Shown: positions 46,634 to 57,400 of the stretch, in pieces
Layout: each line of letters begins with the position of its first letter
Position numbering within the stretch: position 1 is the first letter of the stretch
Program-made: the position numbers and the translations under genes
DNA from: Aurantimonas manganoxydans SI85-9A1
GTDB lineage: Bacteria > Pseudomonadota > Alphaproteobacteria > Rhizobiales > Rhizobiaceae
Assembly: GCF_000153465.1 (NCBI RefSeq)
Contig: NZ_CH672387.1
Span: 2,395,903-2,459,902, forward strand
DNA: 64,000 nucleotides
Reading direction: 5' to 3'
Notes under the pieces: generated by a model
Seen by the model: only the letters and a program-made list of their open reading frames with translations
Database searches by the model: none
What the model was told of the DNA's origin: nothing

Positions 46634-48403
46634 CTAGACCTTCGATGCCGCAGCGACCGCAGCGGACGCATATCCCTTGCCGGCAGCTGTCATCGGCCGC
46701 GTCGCCTGACGAACCGGCTCGCGCAGGATCTCCTCCTTCGGGCCGAAGCCGACAAGCTTGCCCGCCTGGATCACCCCGACCATGTCGACGGCAGCCAGAG
46801 CACTGGGACGGTGCGCCACGACAATGGCGATACCACCGCGAGCACGCAGGTTGGTCAGCGCCTCGGTCAGAGCCGCTTCGCCTTCGGCATCAAGATTGGA
46901 ATTTGGCTCGTCCAGGACCACCAGGAAGGGATCGCCGTAGAGAGCACGTGCCAGACCAATGCGCTGGCGCTGTCCAGCAGACAGCGCCATACCATGCGGT
47001 CCCAGCTCAGTCTGATAACCGTTTTCCAGTCTCACGATCATCTCGTGGACCCCTGCCGCCCGCGCCGCGTGGACGATCTTGCGGGCATCGGCCTCCGGAT
47101 CGAAGCGGCCAATGTTCTCGGCAATCGAACCGTCGAGCAGCGACACGTCCTGCGGCAGATAGCCAATATGGATACCAAGCCTGTCCGTGCGCCATTGACC
47201 GAGCTCAGCGTCGTCGAGCCTGACGCTGCCTCGCAGCAGCGGCCAGACCCCGACGATGCCTTTGGCGAGCGATGTCTTGCCGCCGCCGCTGGGCCCGATC
47301 AGACCCAGCGCCTGTCCGGCCTTGAGCTCGAAGCTGACATCGCTGAGCAGCACAGTGCCGGTGCTGGGAGCGACCACGGTTGCATTCTCAAGCTTCAGGG
47401 ACTGGGTGGGGGCCGGCAGGTCGAGGAGACGGGAATCGTCATCCATGGCCGCCAGCGTCTCCTTCAGTCTCGCAAAGCTGCGACGGGCGGCAACGACGCC
47501 TTTCCAGTTGCCGATGGCCAGATCCACCGGCGCCAGAGCCCGGGCGGAAGCTACCGAGCAGGCGATGATCGCACCAGCTGTGAGCTCGCCCTGGATCGTC
47601 AGATACGCGCCAAGGCCAAGAAGCGCCGATTGCAGCATCATGCGCAGCACTTTCGACAGGCCACTGAACGAGCCGCTGATGTCGCTGGTCTGGGTCTGCA
47701 GATCGAGATGGCGGGCATTGGCCTCCTCGAACCGTGCAACAGCCCGACCGCCAAAGCCCATTGCTCGCAGGATATCGGCGTTGCGAGCATGGGAATCGGC
47801 AAGGTTGGCGCGCTGCACCGCGGCACGGTTCATCTCCGTGCTGCTGCGTTTGGTCAGGACTTCGGTGATGACGGTCAACGCGATGAGAACGATGGCACCG
47901 CCGATGGTCAAGAGACCCAGCATCGGATGCAGCAGGTAGACGAAACCGATGAACAGCGGCATCCACGGCAGATCAAACAGTGCGATCGGTGCCTGGCTGG
48001 CAACGAAGCCGCGTACCGTATCAACGTCGCGGCCGCGCTCCAGCGCCTCCGACGTCGAGTACCCGTAGCGCGGCATCTCGATCACGACCTGGTGGGTGAT
48101 CGGAGCCAGCCTGGCGTCCATGCGAGCACCAAACCGCACCAGAATTTGGGAACGCAGCACGTCGAACATGCCCTGGAAGAGATACAGGCCAATCGCCAGG
48201 ACCGACAACGCCACCAGCGTTGGAACGCTGCCGCTGGTCAGTGCACGATCGTAGATCTGCAGCATGTAGAAGGCACCGGTCAGGGCGAGGACATTGATCA
48301 CCCCCGAGAGGAGGAGCAGGAAGATTGCCAGACCGCGATAGTTGCCGATGCGCTCCGACATGGTCGTCGGATTGGGGCGCTGGCGGCGTCGTTGAGTGCC
48401 CAT
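46634..48403 (-). CDS. Type I secretion ABC transporter ATPase/permease (PrsD-like)
   Basis: A 589-residue half-transporter: six membrane helices in the first 320 residues, then the ATPase domain with Walker A GPSGGGKTS (about 369-377). The signature is LSAGQRQRIG (about 470-480) and Walker B is FLVVLDEPNSNLD (about 493-505). There is no N-terminal C39-like domain, so it belongs to the PrtD/PrsD class that recognises C-terminal signals. AAGGGGAC precedes ATG 48403. It lies between the giant peroxidase gene and the second RTX gene and should export both. Confidence 0.92.
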   Translation of the reverse strand: MGTQRRRQRPNPTTMSERIGNYRGLAIFLLLLSGVINVLALTGAFYMLQIYDRALTSGSVPTLVALSVLAIGLYLFQGMFDVLRSQILVRFGARMDARLAPITHQVVIEMPRYGYSTSEALERGRDVDTVRGFVASQAPIALFDLPWMPLFIGFVYLLHPMLGLLTIGGAIVLIALTVITEVLTKRSSTEMNRAAVQRANLADSHARNADILRAMGFGGRAVARFEEANARHLDLQTQTSDISGSFSGLSKVLRMMLQSALLGLGAYLTIQGELTAGAIIACSVASARALAPVDLAIGNWKGVVAARRSFARLKETLAAMDDDSRLLDLPAPTQSLKLENATVVAPSTGTVLLSDVSFELKAGQALGLIGPSGGGKTSLAKGIVGVWPLLRGSVRLDDAELGQWRTDRLGIHIGYLPQDVSLLDGSIAENIGRFDPEADARKIVHAARAAGVHEMIVRLENGYQTELGPHGMALSAGQRQRIGLARALYGDPFLVVLDEPNSNLDAEGEAALTEALTNLRARGGIAIVVAHRPSALAAVDMVGVIQAGKLVGFGPKEEILREPVRQATRPMTAAGKGYASAAVAAASKV

Positions 48404-48447
48404 GAGAGCCGTCCCCTTGAATGGAAGCGATGATCGGAAAGCTGAGG

Positions 48448-48471
48448 CGGCGGGAGCTGACGCCCCCGCCG
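48448..48471 (-). promoter_or_regulatory. GC-rich stem-loop after the peroxidase stop
   Basis: CGGCGGG (48448-48454) pairs with CCCGCCG (48465-48471) around a 10-base loop, 9 bases downstream of the peroxidase stop codon. No U-run follows. It could protect the 3' end of the giant mRNA or attenuate readthrough into the exporter gene, so that substrate and exporter levels differ. Confidence 0.4.
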
Positions 48472-48479
48472 AGCGCTCA

Positions 48480-51400
48480 TCAGGCGACGCCGATGAAGTC
48501 CGACTGGGTCAGGTGACGACCCGCGACCTCGAGCGTAAAGTCGGCCTCGGCTCCATCAGACACAGTTCCCTGGATCCGGGTGAGGGCTTCCCCGTCATCC
48601 CCCGTCAGATGCGTCACAAGCACCTGGCCAGCGCCGGTAAGGACCGTGGTCTCCAAGGTGAAGCCCTCAGAGCCATTCATGCCGCTCAGATCGATCTTGT
48701 CACCGCTCGCAAAGCCGTTGATCCGGTCGCCATCGGCATCCGCCGCCGTTCGGAAGACGAAGGTGTCGTTGCCGCCACCGCCATCCATGACGTTCACCAC
48801 CGAGCTGGCGGTGATCTCGTCATTGCCCGCACCGCCGATGACGTTCTCGAACCCGAAGATCGCGTCATGACCGCTCTGGCTGCTGTGGACGCTGCCATGC
48901 TGCATCGTGCCGTTGCCGAGATCGATCGTCAGATTTGCCGTGATCGCGGCATAGTCCAGCGTATCGTTGCCCGCATCGCCCCAGTAGATGTCGTCGCCGT
49001 CACCCTGGCGGGCAATGAAGCGGTCGTTGCCCGCCCCGCCATAGACCGTGTCGAAGCCGCCACCGCCTTCCAGCATGTCGTCGCCGTCGTCGCCGAACAT
49101 CCGGTCGTCGCCGGCGTCGCCGAAGATCATATCGTTGTCGGCACCGCCGAGCACGACGTCGTCACCGGCACCCCCGAAGATCATGTCGCGGCCGGCGTCT
49201 CCCTTGATCAGGTCGCTTCCGGACCCGCCCATCAGCGTGTCGTCGCCGAAGCCGCCAAGGATGATGTCGTCACCGTCGCCGCCGCTTAGGACGTCGGCCT
49301 CGGCGCCGCCCATCATGACATCCGCTGCCGCGGTCCCGGTTACCGCCAGGCCTGACACAACCGGCGGGACCGGTGCGAGCGCATCGTCATCATCAACAAC
49401 CGTGTCGTCGTTGTTGTCTTCGCCAACTGTGTCGCTGTCACCATCTTCGTCGGAGGTGTCATCGCCAACGCCATCGTCGTTGTCGGCCGTGTCATCATTC
49501 TCGTCGTTGGCCCGGAAAATTTCTTCTGGAAGACCCGTTAGACCTGTATTCCTAGCTATAATATCAGAAAACTCCTGACCGTCTATGAAATTGTCATAAA
49601 AGTCGAAGTTGTCGAACCGTTCCAGATAGTAGAACCGGTCGCCTTCCTGCAGGCGGTCGAACTGTTCGTGCAGCACGACCCAGAACGTCTGGCCCACCAT
49701 GCCACCCAGAACGTGCTTCTCGGCAAGACCGCCGACCCAGAGGTCAACGCGGTCGATACCCTTCACGATCTTGGTTCCGTTGGCTCCATCCGTCAGCTCG
49801 ATGTCGGGATTGACCGCAATGAAGGCAGCGATTTCTTCCGGGGTCGACAGGATGAGATCCGGATAAGCCACCTTCATCTGGTCCATGATGGTGTCGCTCA
49901 ACCCGTTCCGCGCCTGGAAATCGGCCCAGGATGCGTAGGGGTCGAGGTTGCCGGCAAAGCCGACCGCCTCCTGGATATACGGGTCGCCCGAGGCTTTCAG
50001 ATCGGCGCGGACCTGGTTCAGCGTTCCAAGGCCGACATCCCAGCCGCGAGCGACGTTGAAGGCGAACAGATCGGCGTTGATGCGCACAAGATCGTTGCGG
50101 ATCGCATCGACGATGTTGAAGTCGACCTCCTCGGCAGATTGTGTCGCGACACCCGCGAGAATGGCTCCTGCGCCAAGTTGGGCGTAGCCAGGTTGCGGGA
50201 CGTACCCATCCGGAAGGCCCGGCTTGAATGCTCCCAGTTCGCTCGTGGGGTTGAGGAAAGCGTCGAAGAGTTCAACCTGGCGCGGCTGACCGTCGGGCCC
50301 GATGACCGTCATCGTCTGGCCGACCAGCGAATGCCCTACGCGGTAGACCGCCGAAGCGAACTCGTGGGAAATCCGCGCATCGGCATTCGGGTTGTAGTCG
50401 TTGAACCCGTGGTCCCCCTCACCGCGAATGCCGCCGATGAGCATGTCCGCGAACTCGGTGAAGACAACGCGCTGATACTCAGCCTCGTTGATCATCTTCG
50501 CCGCCTGGAACACCTCTTCCTCGGTGCCTTCGAAGCCGGCTTCGAGCAGCATCTCGACGTGGAAGTTATGGTTCCGCGCCCAGATCGTATGCATCGACGT
50601 CAGGGCGAAGTTCTCGTTGGCACGGCCATCACCCGCCACATAGTGATCGAGGAGGTTGATGTACGGGTTTGTGTCGAGAAGCAGCGGGTAACCGCCGCCC
50701 ATGAAGTTGGAGACCATCGAGGCCACGACATCGGGGTCGTAGGCGCCGGTCGCCTCGTCGAAAATGCTGCCGGTCGCGTTGTCGCTGATCGGATAGTCCG
50801 TGAAGTAGTCGCGGAAGCTGACCGAGCCCCCCGGCAATGAGGGATCGACGAAGATCGTGTCGTTCTCCCAATGATGAGCAATGAGCTCACGCAGCGTTGG
50901 CAGCAGGTTGAAGTCGGGGGTCGAGGGGTCGGTCGCTCCAGAAAGGAGCCGCATGCCGACACCCTGGTCGCCGTCACTTTCTCGCAGGAACTGCCCCACG
51001 AGTGCATTGGAACCGTATGCCTGGTTCTGATCGACGAAGGGCGATGCCTTGTTGAGATGCTGAGGCACCCCGTTTTCGTCGATCGTGTACACCTCGCCGC
51101 GGGTCAGATCCGCCGGATTGTCGACACCCGGCGCTCGAGACGTACCCGGGCCGCCGATTGCCAGAACCCCGTTGGCCGAGTTCTTCGGCAAGAAGTCGAG
51201 ACCATGGTCGAAGTATTGTCCGAACGCCATGAAGAAAGTATTGGCGCCCGATGCGGCCGGCGAAAGATCGGCCTCCTGATGACCAAGGACATTGCTGATC
51301 GTGCGGGCATCGAGGCCTGCAAAGATCGGATTAATGGCACGGTTGTTCGTCGTACCGTCGTACTCGCCGTAGCGAGCTTCGGTGAGACGGATGAAGACTT

Positions 51401-54400
51401 CGTCCGCTGCGCCGTATTCAGGATGCGACTCGTTGTTGTTGCGGCCAAGAAGTTCACGGACGCCTCCAGCACCCGCGGTATCGTCATCGTCCTCGAAAGC
51501 TTGGTGACCATTGACCAGGTTTTTCAGGCCAGCCAGGTCGCGAGCCGTCAGGGCGAAGCTGCCGCCCGGCGCCGACTCTCCGCCACCACCGCTACCGCCC
51601 TGCGACGATGAGTTGTCGGCGAAGGTTGGATGGCTTGTGCTCGGGAAGGCGATCGAATGCCCGCCGAAGGTCATTTTTGTCATGCCGTTCATGGACGTCG
51701 TTTGGTAGTCGGCGAGCGTGGCGCCCGGCGCGAGCTCGATCACATCCTGCGGACGAAGTGTCCCGATGATCGTGTCGTTGCCACCGTTGGACTTGAATAC
51801 GATGCGGTGAGCGGACTGCAGCGCAGTGATATCGACCGTATCGTCGCCCGACGCGCCATCGATGGTGATGGTGTTCAGTGCCAGCGAAGTTGTGGTGAAA
51901 TCACCGAAGATCTGGACCGTATCGCCGCGGGCGACCGTTGCTCCACCAATCGGCCGAGTATTGATTTCAAGTTCTTCGATGTTGCGAACAAGGGCGATCC
52001 GGTCCGCATTGGAATCTGGGGCGCCATCCACCGTACGAGTGATGACGATCTCGTTGTTGGGGCCTCCGGGGTTGATGTTGGCCGCGATGGCGGCAGCCCG
52101 GGTGTAGATCCGGAAGGTCTCCGCAACGCCTTCATCGCCGTTGATCGAGAGCGTATCCGTACCGCCACCACCGTTGACGGAGTCCCGACCATCGCCGGTA
52201 AACCAGAAGACCGTATCGTCGCCTGCTCCGCCGTTGACGGTATCGTTTCCTCTACCGCCGGCGAGGATATCGTCGTCCTCATCGCCGTTGAGCGTGTCGC
52301 TTCCGCCGTCCCCGAGAAGGAGATCGCGGCCGTCACCTCCGCTGATGGTATCGTTGCCGTTCAGGCCACGGATCGTGTCGTCAGCTACGACCCCGTCAAG
52401 GTCGCCATTGATGATGTTGTCCTGACCATTTCCTCTCTGGAAATTGGCAATTCGGTTCTCCGCCTGCCGTGTCGTCAGGATTTGACCGTCGCTGAATTCG
52501 ACCTGTTCGATGTCGATCAGTTCGTCTTCGTCTGCCCCTGCAGCGATTTCGAGACTTCCGCTTGGCGTAAGGAAGAAGGTCGCATCGGCGACGGTGAAGT
52601 CGAGCACCGCAGTATCGTTGCCCGCACCGCCGTTGATGATATCGCTTCCTGCGCCTCCAACGAGAATGTCGTCGCCACCATGGCCGAGCAGATCGTCGTC
52701 CCCGGCGCCTCCGTTGAGAGTGTCATTGCCGCTCAAGCCCTGAATGGTGTCGTCTCCGGCACCTCCAGTGATCGTATCTTGTCCGTTTTGAGAGACGAAG
52801 GCGGTTCCGAAGCTCGGATTGCCGGCCATCGTCATGTCGATGGAATGCGTACCGACGAAGACGAGGTCACCGTTGATATCGGTAAGATCGGTAGCTGGTG
52901 ACAGCGGTGCCGAGGCCGCGCTGACCACCGTTTCGCGGACGCCGTTCGCATCGGTAAAGCGGATGACCGCACGCACGCGTTCGCCATCGATTCCGGTCAC
53001 GGGGTTTCCATTCGGGATGAACGTCAGGCCGCCAATCTGGGCGTCTACGAAGACACCGGTGCCCGGTGCGGCTTCGAGTTGCCATGTAACCGTGAAGTCG
53101 GTGATCACTCCGCCGTTCGGATTATCCGGATCGGTGACACCGGCGAGCGAACCGTCGGGATTCGTCGCGATCCTGAGCGGTAGCCCGGCCTGGAAAATCG
53201 CATTGCCGTCGGTGTCGACCAGTACCTGTAGCGTTGGAGTGCCAACGGGAACCTCGTCGAGACCTGCCGCCGCGTCGATTACGCCGTCGGCAAATTCTAG
53301 ACGTTCGATACCCTTCAAATAGTCCACACCGTCAATTCCGAGCGTTACGCCGTCGGCAACGAGCGGATCAAGATGTCTCACTTCGATGAAGCCATCGCCG
53401 TTCTGGTCAGAAAAGTTCTGGCCACCGACGCCAGCCCCTTCAATGATGTACTCGGAAATGTTGCCTTGGAAGATGGCAGTATCGAAACTTGTGGCCGCAT
53501 CATCCGCGTCGAACAGGATCTCGCGGACGATCTCCATTTGTGCAGGTTTCACCGTTCGTTCGACCAGAAGTTCGAAGAGCGATTTTCCCGCCCATTCTGC
53601 CGGACCACTAATTCCATCGAAGACGTGCCGCAACGTTGTCACGGTCGCGATCTCACCGCCCGAGTCCGGATCAGAGATGCTAATCCGAACGTGCAGCCAA
53701 TGGTCGCCAGAGATGATGTCGTTGCCGCCATTGCCCTGAATGCGGTCGTTGCCACGTCCGCCCATGAGGATGTTTCCGTCCTCGAAGGCGATGATCTCTT
53801 CGAGTTCTTCGGCTGACAGTTGCGGGCGATCCGCGATCAGGACGTCAAGGAATTCACGCAGGTTACGAATCCGATCCACACCTGCCTGACTGAGACCGTC
53901 ATGGAAGAGAATGTTCTCGTTCGCGGCGACCGTGTCGCCGCCAACACCTTCCTCGGCATTGATCGGGTTTTCGCGGTCATCGCCAAAGAGCTGGTCGTTG
54001 CCGTTCCAGCCGGACAGGGCTTCGACCTTGTCGAAGCGGTTACGCAGAATATCTTGCTGCTCGGTCGTGAAGATTTTGATGCGCATGTCGGCATAAGCAT
54101 CGAGCGAATTACCCTGAAAGGTGGCCCAGTCGAAACCAAACATGCCTTCGTTGCGCATGACGCTTTCGCCCTGCACCATGATGTCGTCGCCGGACTCGGC
54201 GTCGAAATCGTGCTCGTCATTGCCGGCGAACATGACGTCATGGCCCAGTATTTTAGAATCAAAGAACAAATCTGAGTTGTCGCCTGCCGTGGTGTCGAAC
54301 CCGCCGCCGCCTTCGATCCAGTCGTCGCCTTCGTTGCCGAGCAGGAAGTCCACCCCTTCGCCACCAGCAATGAAATCGTCGCCTTCGCCGCCGAACACCT

Positions 54401-57400
54401 CGGTGTCGTCCGGTCCGACGAAGATCACATCTTTGCCGCGACCGCCCATGAGAATGTCGAACGGACCGGCCGAGTTGGCGATCACGTCATCGCCGTCCTC
54501 GCCCTTGATGAAGTTGCCGGAATCCCCATCATCGAGGATAACATCGTCGCCCGAACCGCCCAGGATCAGGTCGACGCCCTGGCCGCCCTGAATGAAGTCG
54601 TCGCCGGCATCGCCCCAGATACCATCGTCACCGAAGCTGCCGATCAGCGTATCGTTGCCGCTGGTACCCCCAAGGACAACGTGTTCGCCGCCAGTGAAGC
54701 GGAGATAGCTGCCTGGGGTATAGGCCTGTGCAAGCCCCACCGGATCGATGACGGTCTCGTTCGTTGCAGGGCCGTCCACGATGGCCTGGCCAGTGCGCAG
54801 GACATTACCGTCAGCGTCGCGGGCAAACGGGTCCGCGGCGGGATCGTATGCCACTCCCATTTGAGCTGGCGTAAGGTCGGAACTGTAGAAAACCTCGGTT
54901 GTCGACGAGAAAGAGATTGTGTCGACCAGGATCTGATTGGCGCCGCCATTACCGTCCTGCTGGATCTCGATACGAAGTTCTTGACCCGCCAGGTTCGTTG
55001 GAATCGCCGAAGTGCTGATCGATACGTTGGACCACATGCCATTGCTCGGTTCGGGCAATAGCTGGAAAGCCAACAGCGTCGTATTGGCGCCATCGGTAGC
55101 AGAGATGCGGACCTGCCCGCCCGGCCACGGGTGATCCGTGCGATCGCCGATATCAAAGCTAAGCGTGTACACGGCGCCTGCGACTGCGCTCTCGCCTGTG
55201 TTCCTTGCGAGCGTAGCGCCTTGGCGCAACCACACGACATTGTTCCCGGACGGCCCGGCTTGATCCGTGATGATGGCGGCCGGATCGAAGAGTCCGCCCG
55301 ATCCTCCGTTGATCTCCCACCCTACGGGTGCGCCTACGGTATAATTTCCGTTGGCATCGGTCGTGACGCCTGGTGCGCCGTCAGCCAAAGAAGTCGCTTC
55401 GAAGTCGTTATTCAGGACCGACGCCGTCGTCGTTGCGCCTGGCGTGGGGTTGAAACGGAGGGTTCCATCTGGATTCAGCTTCAGGACCGGTGCATTGGCG
55501 AGGTCTTCGTCCGTAAGGATGATGCCCAGGTGCTCGGCGTTCTCCCGAAGGTCGCCGACAGTGATACCCGGAATCACGTTTTCCGAACCATCGATCAGGA
55601 TTCCCGTCGGGGTGCCGGAGGCGTCGTATTGTTTGACGAGCGCGTTGATCGAGGCGACGTACCCTGAGACAGCACTTTCGTCCTGTGGGGTGCGCGGGTC
55701 GTCGCGGATGACCTTGCCCAACCCAAGCGCCTCAAGAACCGGATCGACTCCAGTTGGATCCTCGATCAGCTGATTGGATTTGTTGACCTCGAGAACGTAG
55801 TCGTACTGGCCGAAGGCATCGACGCCGATGTGGCGCGCAATTACGTCGTCGCCCGTTCCGCGGATGCCGTCGGGGCCGGGATCGCTCAGATCGGTGTTGG
55901 CGATGATCAGCTTCGAGAAGGCGTTGTTTTCTAGCTCGTTGAGCAGGTTGAGGCCCTGCGTACGAGAAAGATAATAGAACCGATCACCATCCTGCAGCGC
56001 TTCGAGCTGCGCTTCGAAGATTGCCGCGAATGTCGAGCCGAGCATGCCGCCGAAAAGAAGGATTTGCTCCGCCAGACCACCGACCCAGAGATCAATATCG
56101 TTGAGACCAACGGACTCCGCAGTTTCGCCACCGGTGCTGTTCAGGAAGGCAAGGCGATCCGCCGGAGCGCCTTCAGTGTTGAAGACGAGCGCCATGGCCG
56201 CATTGCGTCGTTCCTGCAGATTGTTGCCAGCTGCGACAATAGTTTCATGAGTGCCGTAGGCCGCAATGAAGTTCACCACGGACATTGGGTTTTTCAAATT
56301 GGCCGCGAAGTCGACCCAGCTGTCATAGGGCTTCAGAAAGCTCGAACCGGTCGCTTGATAGAGTTGCTCGCGCGTTTCGTTCAGCGTCGGCATGCCGGTG
56401 TCCCGACCGCGGGCAATGTTGATCGCCGCAAGGTCAAGGGGCAATCCGAGCAGGTTGTTGCGAAGCGCGCTCGTGATGAACTCGTCGATCGCGTTGCCGT
56501 GTTCCGAAGTCATTCCTAGAACGATGGAAGCGGTCGCCTCATCGGCACTGACTGTGCTGTTTTTGGTAAATTCGACCGGATTGAGGAAGGCCTGGATCAG
56601 ACCGATATTATCGGCCGAACCGTCATGAATGTTCGTCCGGGCCACGGTCTCGGTGAGCATCGAGTGGCCAAACCGGTAGACGACATTGGCGAACTCGGAA
56701 AAGATCGACGGGTCGATGTCGGTCGACGAATTGAAGACGAACGGGTCGATTGCCGGTTGAATCTTGCGGGCGAACTCTTCGAAAACCAGATGCTGGTACT
56801 GCATCTCGGTGCCGAAGCGAGCCGCCTGGAAGACGCGCTCGCCGTCCCAGTCGAGCGTGTTCGCGAAGTTGAGTAAAGGTAGCCCGTCAGCGGGAATGCC
56901 TTCCAGCGTGGCGATATCCGTCGCCAACCACTCGTTGATGAAGGCAAGATCGCCGGACTTGAGGACCTCCATCCGGGTCGCGTCAACAAGGCGATTGTGT
57001 TCGGAATGGAAGACATGGTGGACTGCAGTCAGCGCGATGTTCTCGTTGCCGCGGCCATCGCCGGTGATGTAGTGCCGGTCCAGAAGCTCGTTGTCGTATT
57101 CCGTGTTCTGGCCCTGCTGGCTCGCTACCGTGTTACCGGTAAGGACATCGGCATCAGGTTGCAGAACGCCACCGTTGATGACGGGAGCCGCATTGTGCGC
57201 AATGTCGTCAAGGAATGCGTGGCCGATACGGATCGCTCCTATGGCCATGGTATTGACTGGCGTGGTCAGATTGCCTTGCACCACGATGTCATCTGCAGTG
57301 TTCGGGATGCCGTCCGGACCGAGCCCGGTCACGATCATAGGCAAACCGTTATCGCCTCGGATGAACTCACCGTACGGGTCGGTCCGAAGTAGGGGAATAT

